Source: Oscheius onirici (taxonomy: Eukaryota; Nematoda; Chromadorea; Rhabditida; Rhabditidae). From it: 64,000 bases of DNA. The stretch lies in assembly GCA_932521025.1 (NCBI GenBank), contig OW051469.1, positions 8,196,398-8,260,397 on the forward strand, written 5' to 3'. Numbering within the stretch: the stretch's first letter is position 1; the number at the start of each line of letters is the position of its first letter. Positions 38,085 through 49,909 of this stretch are shown piece by piece. The notes beneath the pieces are model-generated. The model was not told the DNA's origin. It worked only from the letters and a program-made list of their open reading frames with translations, and made no database searches. Both the position numbers and the translations under genes were made by a program.

Positions 38085-41000
38085 CTAGGCGCAGGTCACG
38101 TCCACCCCCAACTCTGCACGAGAACCTATCACTCTCACATTGACACTTTGCTCCAAGCAGCTAACAACTGTTGCGGCACGGAAGGACACGAACCGGAACT
38201 TGGGAAAAAAAGTCTGATCAGAACTGATATACTCACGCGAAATTGCGTTCCCCCTTTAGGAAAACTGAAATGCTGAAGATATCGTTACAGGAATAAGCTT
38301 TTTCAAAACACAATTTTTTGGGATCAAGGCGAAATTTTCCTTCTTTTCAATGTTCTACAAAGTTGTAGCCCTTGATCTGGTCTATAACTTCGCAGAACAT
38401 CGAAAAGCTTGAAAATGTTGTTTTATGTCCAAAAAAACGCTCGTTTTGGAAACAAGTAGGCTGCGTGGTACATTACTAACAAAAAGCACGTAAAATTTAA
38501 TATGCAACTTACTCATTGATATGTTGGAGCGAGTCGCGTGCCTGGAAAAGACTGCCAGGCATCGGTGGCTGGATGACAATAGACGAATCGACGACGTTTT
38601 GCTCCGCCATCCTGCGCAGCCTAAGAGTGGAAAGATTTTTCAGAAAATAAACTAAGGAATCGCTACGATTTACTAGGACCACGACACTGACAAGGACACG
38701 ACGGACTATGCTTACCGCGAGAGCTCTTTCGATAATGTTATGACTTGGAACACTGACAAAGGTGCATAATTACAGAGGAAAATTGAGAGAAAAACTCACT
38801 TTTGGCGATTCTCCTTCATGAATTTCTGGATTTTCCGGGCAGCTGCTTGGCGTTTTCGATGGCCACGGTAGGCTGTCTGGATGGTGGTCGCGGCACGATG
38901 TTCTCGTGCCAGACTGGAGCTCGTTTGGGGGACCTGAAAGCAGTTTTTTATGAACCCTCTATGACAAAATGTTTCTCAAAAGATGCTACTCTACAGACCA
39001 GGTCAAGATTCTTTTCCCCTCTGTGTGCAACCAGAACAAACAGTTTCTGTTTGTCCATTGCTAAGAGTATCATCCTCTACTCTGACGTTCAAAAATAATC
39101 ACCTGAATCCTGAGAATCTGTCCTTCCAAAGTCGGATGTTCTTGGACTTCATTGATCGAAGCTCCTTCCTTCTGGTTGCCCTTTTTCAATCGGAAGTGCT
39201 TCTGGACGACAATGGCAGCACTGTGCAGCTGTTTGATGTAGCAGTACTGAAATATTTTGTTGATCTGTCTCTCTGTCTTTCATTCTTACCTGCTTGTATC
39301 TCCTATAACAGCTCTGGATCGTGACAGCAGCTCGACATTCGACTTCAGCCTGACGACGATAGCTGTTCCGCTCCCGGTACTCTCTGTAGGCTCGCTGGAT
39401 GACCATGGCAGCCTCGTAGAGTTCTCGCTGCTCGTTGTCTAAAGATTGAAGCTTGAAAGATTGCTAGCTTGTTTGCAAAAATGTCTTCCCTTCCCAGCTC
39501 CCAGAAAGATTTTGACCTCTTTACAAAGAAGCGTCAAAAGCTAAAACTTCCCCAACTGTAAAATTTTATTAAAACGCTGATTCTCCAGGAAGAAACATTC
39601 TAGAAAACGTACCAGCGGTTGCTCTCTCGACCTGACCATCATAGGCATCGAGAGCCGATTCTCGGGCGCGAATGCCGCAGAAGACCATGGCTGGGGGCCG
39701 CTTCGACTGTGAAGGAGAGAGACAAAAGGGAAGCGGGGAACAGACGAACTGCCTTCTCGTTCAAGTGGGACTGTGAGAGATCTAGAGTTACGCGCTGATC
39801 AGCGATCGAACAGAGACTGTGTTAAGAGTAGAGAGGGGAGAGCCCAATGACGTCAAAGGGGCTCGGAACGAAGCGCGAGCACAGAAGTTTCCACGAATAT
39901 AGCAAACAGCTGCTGCTTAAGAAAGAGAGGACGCTATCACCCCATATAAGAGAGAAACATTGAGGTTATCTGCAGAGAGAAGGCACGTGGGTGCTGCCAT
40001 CTGGCAAGGAAGTGGAGAGTGTTTAGGAAGAGCTTTTTTTCAGAGAGTTCAACGAGGTGGATGGGTCAAACTTGAGACTTTGAACTGGAAATCATATCAT
40101 CTGTAAAAGGTTCCAAAAAAGTACCAATTTCTAGTTGATGAGGTAGTTTTTCAGTCTTGGGATGTTCAGAAAAGTTTTAGAACAGATCCAAATCTACAAC
40201 TTTTTAGAACATCACAAAGCTTAAACTGCTTCTTGACTCCAAAAAAAACGACCGGGGGCTTAGGCTCCATCAAAAGTTCGAAAGTACAATTTCTGTCTAA
40301 CTGCTGCTCCAAAAATAAGTCGGAATTTGCAAAACTTTGTTTATCCCCCCTTTCCGCGCAAGCCTATAGAGACCGAGTTCAAGTAGCTACAGTCTTGACG
40401 GACGCGTGGGTAGGTACAGATCGAAAATCTGAGTCAAAAAGCGTTGGAAGAGAAAGTGAGGCTCTCTGATTAGTCTCACTATAATGACGCCGGATCCGGA
40501 GGCACACATCCGTGTGCCATAATTGAGCTTCACACTCACCCTCTTCCTACCTAACAAATTGCTTCGGATTGTAGTCTTGTCTTCGGATTAGGCTACTGGT
40601 AAGAGGGCTTTAGATAAGGAAGAGAGGTAGAGGAACAGAGGTCAGTGACGATAGTTGTTTTGGGTGGAGTTGCTTAGGGAAGTCGGAAGCTTTTTAATTC
40701 ATTTTTCAAACTGAAGAACTACTTTTTCAGCTTTGCCATGTTCTGAAAAGTTGTAGATTTTGATTTTGGCTACAACTTTTTAGAACATGGTGAATCTTTA
40801 AAATCTATTCTTCAAGTCGAAAAGGGGCGATCCACTAAGTCAATGTAACTTGAGGATAGCCAGCGAAAAATCCAAAGAAAAAGTTGTATCACTGAATTAA
40901 AAGATGCGACGGCGGTGCCCTCACAAACAGCTCTCTCGATCAAAAAGACAAATGTGATATCTTCCGGATATACGATCCAATAATAATGACGCCCTCCCCC

Positions 41001-44000
41001 CATGCGTCGTCTCGGGGAACAGCTCTCTGGAATGTGCAGGGAGCACACAGCTGTCGCACCTAAAGTGTCACTAGGAGGGGACTCCAGCTGTCCTCAAGAG
41101 AGCAAGAAAGTGTTGAAAAATCAGAGAATCGAAAGAGGGGCCTTTTGACAACAAAAATGGGTTAAACAACAAGATTTCCATAAGTGACGAGGGCCTGTTA
41201 ACAAACAGATGGAGACTGACACCGCTCTAAAAGTCAGAGTCTCTGAATTGAGCGGACAAACAGAAATTAGACTCCGAGGGTTTTGAATATAGCTGTGAGA
41301 AAGAATCACAGACTATAGTTTCATCAGGAGGAAGTTCACGTGGACTGCTTTTGAGCTGAGATCCAACAAGAAAAGTCACTTTTCAGCAGGAAAATCTTTG
41401 AACTTAGCAATGCTCTGACAAGTTCTAGCGCAGATAAAAAGCTACAAGTTTGCAAAATAAAGGAAAACAAAAAAGCCCTCATTTATTTCGAAAATGGCAA
41501 GAATACAGAGGGTTTTCATTCATGAACTAGACATATAGAACAGACATTTGGGCTCAAAAGAGGGCCAAAAAAATTTCGCCTCGTAGTGTAGTGGTTATCG
41601 TTACTGGTCAGTAAGCGAAAGGTTGCAGGTTCGGATCGTGTTCCAAAGTTTTTCTGCGTCTTTGTAAGTCCTACAGAGAAAAAAGTACGAGTTGAGACTG
41701 AGATCAAGGAAAAGACACCAGACTCGAGAGAGAATTCAAAGAATCCTCCCCCGGCCCAGATCACGAGTCAATTAACAGTTGTCACTTTGGGATCCAGACT
41801 GGCTCTCTTCCAGTGCGGGAGGTGTCGGCGGAAATAGATGGACCCGAACACATGTTCAAGCTACCGGACGATTCTACGTCAACAAGCAGCTCCTATCACG
41901 AGAAATGATAAAGCGCTTCCAAAAGAGGGAGAAAATACAGTCGTGGCAAACAATCATCCGGGACTGTTTTTGATGGGCCTATCAGCCAAGAGGCTGCCAA
42001 GTGAACGACGACTATTATGTTTGTTCCGGGGCTGCAACCAACAACTGCCATGGCTTTTTAGAAGATGTTTGTGATGTCTAGAGGGCAAGTCTGGGTTCTC
42101 TGGAATCATGAGCAGAGAAGTTTCAGACGGCACAAAATCTCTTACAAGTGTAAGGACTACTGTAGCTAGATCAATAGTTAAACCCTCTGAAGCTACCGTA
42201 ATCTCCAAAATCACAAAACTTAGAAAATCTTGCTCAAGTTCCTATTTATGGTTCCCGGTATTTACGATTCTGACGCAAACTTTCGTTATTTAGACTGATC
42301 TACAGTCTATGAGATAAGAGAACTTACCATTGAGCTTCAGATTGCCCAGGCGCTGTTGAACAGGATCAATTTCTCCTTCGAGAGTCAGACTGAAGAACTC
42401 GCCCAGATCCCTGCAACTTTTCGGTTCCAAAGCTCTGGCATAAGACAAACTTGTCAAATTCTGCACTTGTAGCACTTTCGAATGTGTTCGCTTTGGAACT
42501 TCGGAAGGAGCTACTGCTGTCGATAATGTCATAGGAGAGGTTAGAGACTCTGGTCGAGCCACCGGGAGAAATGTCCTGTTCCATTGGTATACTGTAGGAC
42601 TGATGACTACTGACGCCGTTGGAAGGCTGCCAGTAGCCGTCAGTAGCACCGATCATTGGAGAGAGATGGTAGGTGACAGGCTGGTATACAGTGTTCAGCT
42701 GACCCATCGGGGCTTGTTCAGAGAAGTCGTCAAAGACGGACAAGTCGTGCTGAAAAAGACCTAGTTGTTCTCTGTCTCTCTCTCTAATTTACCTTTATTC
42801 TAGCAGGCAACGCATCAATGATCTGCTTCGCCAGACTAGCCATCTTTTGTCGATTGTTGTCGTTGAGCATTCCAGGACTGAAAAAATATCTATTTAACTA
42901 TTTCTCTTGTCTTACCTAGTAGCAGCCTGGAACAGGTCAGCCATTTTTGGAGAATCTGGAACGTCCACATCTGTATCCATTGAAATCTCCAAATGCGGAG
43001 CATCGGATGGAATGGAGCGACTAGAATGCATCATGTCTTCTCCTTCTTGGAAAGCGCTCATGGTTGATGTTGAGTCCTGAAAAGTGCAGTAGTCTTCTAT
43101 GGTTACTATATTTGGGTCAGAGACAGAAGAACACAGTCAAGGAATCAGAATGACGCTGGGGAAGAGGTAGAAAGACTGGGGAGAGGAGAGTCATGTATAT
43201 CATACAGTAGCAACAAGGTGTCCCATCTAGTGAAAGAATCTCACCTCATCAACCAGTCTTCGATCCCTAAGCAAATGCGAATCCGTGACAGTCTCTCCAT
43301 TGGTCATTACCCAAAGAGCCGTCGACGTCACATTCTGTTTCCTGACATCTCCCGTCTGTCTCGGAGACATTTCCTGCATCATGTCTCCGGTCCTCGAGAT
43401 CAGTGTCAAAACTTCTCCCGTCGCCAAATCCGACGGTGTTCGATTCCTATCGTCCAGAACATCTATTGAGCTTGGACAGAACTCTATCAAACTTCTCGCC
43501 GCGTTCAGACTATTCGATCTAGCTGCATGATGCAATGGAGTACAGCCTTCTGCATCTCTGGCGACTGGATCGAATTCTCGAATGTACTGTAACGATCTCC
43601 TGAAATTGACTTTTGCCCACTTTAAAAAACTACATACCGTAAGATTAGAACCTGGTTGATTACAGCTGGGAAATCTAATTGAGCCGCCAGATGAAGAATG
43701 GTTCTCGAAGGGAAAACTGGCGGGTTTCTCAGAATCCCCTGATGCATCACTGGGATTCCTTCCAGAGAGCGCAGAACTACGGAAATGGCTTCCTGATCCA
43801 GCATGTTGCTGTTCAAATTCCTCAGAGAATCGGGCAGACCAAAGGCTGCTCCAATGAGATGGAGACGGTCGGCGAGGCATTGGAGCAGTTCCTCTCTATC
43901 GACGTCCTCGTACAGAAAGCGTCTTGGCTGAGAGGCTATCTGATCGTTGCACATGACTTGGAGCATTACTGCTTCGCCTCTTGGAGCTAAAAAAGGGAGA

Positions 44001-45779
44001 TGAAAAAGAGAAGAATAGAAGGTTGCCTGGTGGAACGACACTGGACAAGACTCCTGGTCGTATCAGTCTGGCAGAGACTTTCTGGTCTCCTATCCGCAGA
44101 CTATAGACGTGTCCCTTCATGAACCAGTCTCCTATCACCAGGATCTTTGTGCCGCCCTGAAAATACGCGGTCATGAACTCGTGAAAAGTTAAAGGTTAGA
44201 ATTAAAAAAGGTATCTTAAACATATTGCCTGAGAATAAGGAATAGACGGAAATCTTACTGGCACGTACCAGTAAGATCCAGTGCCGCTCACAAGATTACT
44301 GTAACTTTTCGTATTCTTGGGTTACAGTAGCTTTCACCTTTTCTAGAAGTATAAGAACTGAACGGTCACGCCACTGTTTTTCTGGTCTTAACTACTTAAA
44401 GAGCTCTACGAAAACCAAGTTTAATTTCAATAAGCAAGTCAAAATATAAGCAGTCTTACCTTTGAACTGGCACTGTTCGGAGCAATCTCCAGTATCTCCA
44501 CAGCACCGATGGGCTGCTGGATAGGAACAGAGGCTTGGGAGGCCGCTCCGGCTGATGCTGATCGCAACGAAGCAGCATTCATAATGGACTGAAACGAAAT
44601 TTTAACTTTCTTTGTCAGTTACCGAATCTTCATCCGGATTGCTGCTTCTCTGAGTCTCGTCAGAAAACGATCTGACATCATCTTGGTGGTAGACCGCAGT
44701 CGGCTTCTCGGCACTTATTATTCCTCCTAAATTGAAGTCCTTATAAAAATGATAGAAAGTACCCATAAAATGAGTGTCTACAGAATCCGAAAAAGTCGAA
44801 GGCTGTCTTCTCAGAGCCATTGAAGACAAGCCTTTTCTGAAAGCGGAGCTGCAAGAGTTTCGTCTTTCTAGTTGACTTTCTCGAGGAACAGAGTACGACG
44901 TACTGGGTAGCTGAAAACAAAATATATAACAAAAAAGGAAATTGCTACCTGCTCATGTTCCGAGGAAGAATTAGAAAGATGCTGCTGGACCTCTTCGACT
45001 ATAGAGGCGATAGTCTGTTGATCGTAGGTACCGGCCACTGAAAAGGCACAGTTTACATATCAGTCTGTATCTCTGTCTTCCTCAACTCACAAATAGCCTG
45101 AAGCTGTGCCATAAGTTTCGCTATCCCAATATTCTGCCTCTGATTCTTCTCAATGTGCCTCAAAATCTCTTCAACCAGCTGCTGCTGGCTCTGGATATTG
45201 CCTTCGGGGGTGTACAGATAGTGAATCAGGAGAAATTCATTGTTCTGAAAAGATTATTATCAAAAATGATTACAAAATCGTACATCAAGGAGCTGATAGA
45301 CTCTCCTCTGAAATCCCTTGACCAGAGCTGAAGTAACGTACTGGCAGTTGATCCGGTCAACTCTTTGGACCTGGCAAATTTTGTGGGATTTAAAAGACTG
45401 TCATACTTTCAATTTTGAGTGATCTTCCCTCACCAAAGAGCCGTTTTTCCTCTTCTGCCACGTGAAATGGTCATTTTTGAACCAGATTCCATCGGCACGA
45501 GGAACAATATACTGGGATCTGAAGGGTTTTTATTGTTTTTTTGGCCACAAAACTTTAAGAATTTAAAAACAGTTAAAATCTTACCCGGAACGAGACAGGT
45601 CTGGAAGTGCCGTCGTTATCCATTCTTGATTTTCTCGCGCAGAGTACAAAATATCCATAATGTCCTGAAGAAAGAAATCTGTTAAAAATCAATGAACATA
45701 CCTGATTTGAATTTTTCTCATTTCTGTACTGACTAAAACACGCCTCCGGCACGGAGATGTGTCCAATCTGATCCATCAT
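38085..45779 (-). CDS. camt-1: calmodulin-binding transcription activator (CAMTA), about 1039 aa
   Basis: Nuclear DNA-binding activator regulated by calcium/calmodulin; neuronal in nematodes. Twenty-two exons from ATG 45779 to TAG 38085-38087, summing to 3120 nt with consistent phases; main ones are 45702-45779, 45585-45664, 45407-45518, 45284-45370, 45091-45244, 44027-44156, 43638-43986, 43245-43599, 42451-42749, 42328-42410, 39290-39438, 39103-39246, 38800-38933. CG-1 domain at residues 20-140 (WFKNDHFTWQKRKNG, LVREDHSKLKV, LLIHYLYTPEG), TIG/IPT domain from about 327 (GGTKILVIGDWF), ankyrin repeats near 440-560 (GCTPLHHAARSNSLNAA), then IQ motifs (MVIQRAYREY, VTIQSCYRRY, TTIQTAYRGHRKRQ). 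The intron after 44027 begins GC, not GT. The last two small exons are less certain. Upstream exons before 45779 cannot be excluded. Confidence 0.93.
38350..38400. repeat. palindrome family copy 4 (CAMTA intron)
   Basis: ATGTTCTACAAAGTTGTAGC, then CTTGATCTGG, then TCTATAACTTCGCAGAACAT. Confidence 0.85.
39613..39688 (-). CDS. alternative first exon of CAMTA (short IQ isoform)
   Basis: ATG 39688 lies 18 nt after an acceptor (CTTCACAG) that has the look of a trans-splice site. The 76-nt frame (MVFCGIRARESALDAYDGQV...) ends at a GT donor in phase 1, exactly the phase of the upstream exon 42328-42410, so both can join the same IQ exon at 39438. Use would give a protein with only the IQ region. 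It sits inside the 2.9 kb CAMTA intron, which may carry an internal promoter. Confidence 0.6.
40162..40212. repeat. palindrome family copy 5 (CAMTA intron)
   Basis: ATGTTCAGAAAAGTTTTAG ... TCTACAACTTTTTAGAACAT. Confidence 0.8.
40738..40788. repeat. palindrome family copy 6 (CAMTA intron)
   Basis: ATGTTCTGAAAAGTTGTAG ... GCTACAACTTTTTAGAACAT. Confidence 0.85.
41409..41459. repeat. palindrome family copy 7 (CAMTA intron)
   Basis: ATGCTCTGACAAGTTCTAG ... GCTACAAGTTTGCAAAATA; diverged. Confidence 0.65.
41578..41648 (+). pseudogene. tRNA-Val-like pseudogene
   Basis: Starts GCCTCGTAGTGTAGTGGTTATC, close to the 5' half of animal tRNA-Val, and has GGTTCGGATC in the B-box position. The acceptor and T stems do not pair well and the anticodon loop is abnormal. 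Antisense within the CAMTA intron. Confidence 0.55.
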
Positions 45780-45884
45780 CGCTTGACCATCTCGAATAAT
45801 CCGAAAATTACAGTTTATCCGAAATATAAAGATCAGGAAAGAAGAAAATAGGTTAAGAGACCCTAACAAGAAGAAACAAGACAG

Positions 45885-46600
45885 AATTGAATGTACTTGT
45901 TTGTCCGGAGAGGTGTAATATCACAAAGTGGAGGCGACTCTACGGACAGCAAAGATATCGAACCGGAACCACATGCCGCCACGGCCCCCGGCTGATGTGG
46001 GCATTAAAGATATACGTGAAAGGACGTCAGCCAGGTACGCACTTTTGCGTATTCTCGTCTATGAAATTTGCTTGTTTCAGTCCTACTTATGCTCTTTTAG
46101 GTATCGAATGAGAAAAATTTCAAAAACTTCATTTCATGGGGAAAAAATGACTTCTGTTTTAAAAGACTGCCTGGGAAACGTTCACTCTGAATCAACAATG
46201 AACAACGTTAAAATGCAGGTTACACCAAGGGTTCATAATGAAGCTAATTTTTTGTTAAACGTTTTTCTATGTCTCTGAGAGAATAATACACTGAAAAGGG
46301 TAATGAGAGGGAGCATGTGATTGACAAACTAATCCCAACCGAAGCCACATCAATTGGACAAAACGACTCTCGCTCACTGCTAATTTCGAAAATGGCCTAG
46401 CGTGTTGGCTACCACACACAAACTGACAAGCAGTCGAATAATTCACGAGAAGAGGCGGGAAGAATAGAAGGTGTAATTTGTCTTTTTGCCCAAGTCCCAA
46501 GAGGCTCCCAGAACCAGATGTTTATGCGTCGAGAACAATATGTGAAGATATTTATTGGAAGCTAGAGAGACGAGAAACAGCAAGGAGAGGGGGGAGAAGA
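45885..46600. other. CAMTA/globin intergenic region
   Basis: A + strand frame could splice from near 46030 to 46076 and end at 46111 (PPRPPADVGIKDIRERTSA...), but no start or family is evident. Otherwise nothing recognised; the globin poly(A) signal lies near 46551. Confidence 0.4.
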
Positions 46601-46613
46601 TCATCGGTGCTTA

Positions 46614-47195
46614 TTAGACGTGGGGAAGACCGCAGTCCTTGAGATGGACCTGGCATTCGGCGTTGAATTCCTCTCCAAGTTTGTCCCAGGCAGCTTTCTG
46701 GTCGGCGGTCAGGGCAGCGCCTTTGGACTCGAGGTAGCCCTTGAAGACGGCGAAGAAGGCCTGTAAGAAAATGATTTGTTAAGAGAAATAAAAAAACAGT
46801 TCAAAGAACTCAAAAACTTACACTCCAGAGAGCAGGGTCCATTTTGAACTGACGATGACGGGTGACAGTCTCACGAGCGTAAGCCTTGAAAGTCTCGGGA
46901 TCCTCGAAAGTGTTGGTCAAGATCCAGCAAGCCAACAGAATTCGCTGTCCCTGCTTCTCGAAGCGCTCACTCTTCTGGACGTCCTCAGCCGTAAAGTTCT
47001 CGGCTCCCTTGAAGTACACGCGGAGATCGGGGAAGTTGGTGAAGAAACTGAAAATGATTTAAGAAGAAAAGCTCAAAATATTCACTATTTGTAAAAGTCC
47101 TTTCCGTTCTGGAGCTCCTGTGGTCCCTTTCCAATGTGGGCGCGTTGCATGGAGTCACGGACGTGCTGGACAACTTCAGAGCGGGAGAGAGTCAT
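46614..47195 (-). CDS. glb-1: nematode globin, GLB-1 type, 160 aa
   Basis: Haem protein for oxygen binding or sensing. Exons 47086-47195, 46822-47047 and 46614-46760 give 483 nt in one frame. Very strong resemblance to nematode body-wall globin: YFFTNFPDLRVYFKGAE, SERFEKQGQRILLAC, ETVTRHRQFKMDPALWS and a GLPHV C-terminus. The distal position is glutamine (QGQ), as usual in nematode globins, and the HRQFK histidine is the proximal ligand. The two introns have standard borders (GTGAAT...TTTCAG; GTAAGT...TTACAG). Length is within one residue of what I recall for the family. No signal peptide, so cytosolic. AATAAA near 46551. Confidence 0.95.
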
Positions 47196-47199
47196 CTTG

Positions 47200-48830
47200 C
47201 TTGTTAACTGAAATGTTCCAGCTTATTACAACGAGAATTAATCAAGGGATCAAGGTATAAAGCGAGACTTGAGGCCGAGTTAATGAGCTATTGATTTCGG
47301 GCAAAGCTGGAAGCGAATTTAATCAAGGAGCGGCTTCTCGGGAATCTTTAAACTGGACAGCTGACCAGCTCGGACTAAAGACGACCTCGGTGATGATTGC
47401 CGTCTCTTAAATAGACTGTTTACAGTCTCTCGAAAAAAGGGACGGCCTCCACCAATTGACTGATTATAGCCAATTGGAAAACTCGCTCTGGTCAACGACC
47501 AAACTTTGCAAGGGGAGGGGACGATAATGGTTGGCAGTGTGTGTGAGTACCGGGGCCGGAAATTTGAAATGGCGGTGAGTGAGGTCTACGTGACAACCAA
47601 CACAGAAAATGACCTGTGTATATGGGGCAGAGTGTAATGCCAAAAGTGCAAGAGTCGACGTGATCAAAAGTGCGAAAAGGGAATAGAGTTTCGTTTCTGA
47701 ACGGCACGTACAAAAAGTTTTTAAAGATTGCGGCACGTTAGCTCAAAGAGGAACAGGGGTGGTTCCATTGTAAATTTAAAAAAATACCCGTGTTTAACCT
47801 TCTGCACTTTTCTAGTTTGCCCTGACGTTAATTAAAGCGACAATGACCTTCATCTTCTGCAACGGGTCTTCTGACAATTATGTTCGCCTAGCTATTTTTG
47901 AAGGGGAGATTCGACAGAAATATTGGGAGACTTCAAAGTTTCTCTATTAAGGAAAACTCAAATTCAAGGCGAGTTATGTTCAAGGTTAGAACGCTTGCTT
48001 TTCGGCCAGTTCTGACGGTTTCAAAATTACCGGGGGTCCGGTCACGATTACCGTAAATTTTTAAATAATAAGTTAAATTAGAGGTTTACATTTCTACTGC
48101 AGAAGAGAAAGAACATGTACTGACTAAATGTTTCATGACAGCCAGACCTTTATAGGGTGAATATTTTATTAAGAGGACACGTTTTCGTGACTACCTTTCA
48201 TCCTAGCGTGATCTTCAAATGAATTATTCTTTTATCTAACGTCTGATCAGTTAACGGACACTACTGAAAAGAGACATAGCAGTCTCAGTACAGTAATCGC
48301 TTTTTTCCGAAGCAGCGCGCTTTAAACTTTGGTACTGCGTGGCGATTGCTGGTCATACCACTGAAAAGGTCTAATTTTTATCAAGAGTAGGAGGAGCTCT
48401 TTCGAAAACGGAAAAGTAGTAATAAGAGAGCCGCACGTATAGTCAAGATAAGAAGCTGAGATGTTGGCACGTAGATCGAAAGAACAAACAAAGGGAGTGT
48501 AGTCTGTCCGAAAAAGAAGAACTAATTTTTCTAGGGTAACGATTTCGTTGAAATGGTGTTTCCGGATGTATCTTCCCAAAAAAGCTACCGGGGAAGACTG
48601 AACGAAGGGGAAGTTCAAAGTTGACGGACTTTTCTTCCCCGATTCGACCTTTTATAGCCATCAACGGCGACCAGTTCGCGCCGTGCGAAACGGCACGCCG
48701 GGCCGAGTTCACGACCTGCTGACGTCATCGAATTTCGTGCGCAAAATCATAATAACAATTGCTTGCCGGCCAGACCATGTAAAGTGACAGAAAGCACTTA
48801 AGGCTTTCAAAAAGACTGGTTCCATCAGAC
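47200..48830. other. intergenic region
   Basis: The two largest - strand frames (48322-48618 and 48443-48712) overlap each other and lack motifs. Likely promoter of the globin gene and unannotated DNA. Confidence 0.45.
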
Positions 48831-48845
48831 AAGAAAATTTATTGG

Positions 48846-49903
48846 CTAGCAGCATTTCCTTCGACACTTTTTACAAATAGGCTGTGATAAAAATTTGGGG
48901 ATGGCTAGTACGCATACGAAACCGACCACTCCCCATGGGAACAGATATAAAGTTGATAGAATGGCTATAAATATCAGAAGAGCTATGACGAGGTAGTTGT
49001 GGCGGGTCTGGGACGTGAAGCGTTTCTTCTGGAAGAATACCATAACTTTTTTGGAAAAAACTTACACAAGATACACAGAGCAAGAGTGATGATATTAGAG
49101 GCTTCTTTTCGGTCAGTTTCCCGCATTGTATAAGACTATTGTCATCGATGAGGACTGAAATCACAATCACATGGTTGAAGCCAATTTTAGACTGTCAGGA
49201 GCTGGAGCACCCAGTGCATTGCTGCACGTAAAGGTAAACATCTTATCTTCGGGTGCTATTTTCAGATCGAAGAGTATGTTTTCATGTTTTGGAATGTTCT
49301 AGAAAGTTGCTGTTTTTGGGGCCTATTTACAAGTTTTCAGAACACGATTAAGCTATAAAATTATTAAATTAAAGTGAAGCTATTAATAAACTTTGGGTCC
49401 GAAAAAAGCTCGATCGGCAAGCAGACCGGCTCTAACCGAGCCACATTGGTCCATTCAAATCTGGACTAGTTTATTCCTGCAAACTGCTGGTCAGATTTTC
49501 ATACTTCCTAGAGTACTGTAATTTCAAGGCACCCTAAAAGTTTGCCGAACGGCTGCTCTTATCCTAAAATCTAACACAACCGGAAGTGGCATCATCTGGT
49601 ATGCACTCATAGAAAATGTACCAGTAGTTTGACTAGACGACGGAGTACTGATCGAGCACGAATCTTCACTATACAACGTCGGATAGATCTTCCATTTCCC
49701 ATCCAAGATCACGTTTTTGACACCGTAATCCGGTCGAAAGTATCTAAAAAAATTGAAGAGTTACAAAAAATAACTAACGGTTCTTCAATATACTTCGGAG
49801 CAGCTCCCAGGGGTGTAATATGAACCGGAGCGTGAATTTCGTAAGGAAATTCGTAGAGAGGAGGAGCAACGACTGAGGTATTCGATTCTAAGTCCGATTC
49901 CAT
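48846..49903 (-). CDS. LITAF/BRI3-like membrane-associated protein, middle uncertain
   Basis: ATG 49903 directly follows TTTTTCAG (trans-splice candidate). Exon 1 (49779-49903) is Pro/Tyr-rich (PPLYEFPYEIHAPVH) and joins in phase to 49743 and below (YFRPDYGVKNVILDGKWKIY). The last exons (near 49061-49156 and 48846-49032) give CVSC, KKRFTSQTRHNYLV, a hydrophobic patch (ALLIFIAILSTLYLFPWGVVGFVC) and CKKC before CRRKCC and the stop. Two CxxC pairs flanking a membrane-embedded helix recall LITAF/BRI3 proteins of late endosomes. How the 49524-49743 exon joins the 3' part is unresolved, so two genes are possible. AATAAA 8 nt after the stop. A palindrome-family copy sits in the long intron. Confidence 0.6.
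49293..49345. repeat. palindrome family copy 8 (LITAF-like gene intron)
   Basis: ATGTTCTAGAAAGTTGC ... TTTACAAGTTTTCAGAACAC; diverged. Confidence 0.65.
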
Positions 49904-49909
49904 CACTGA

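Noticed and set aside
43218..43530. + strand ORFs over the CAMTA ankyrin exon
   Set aside because: Shadows of a well-supported - strand exon.
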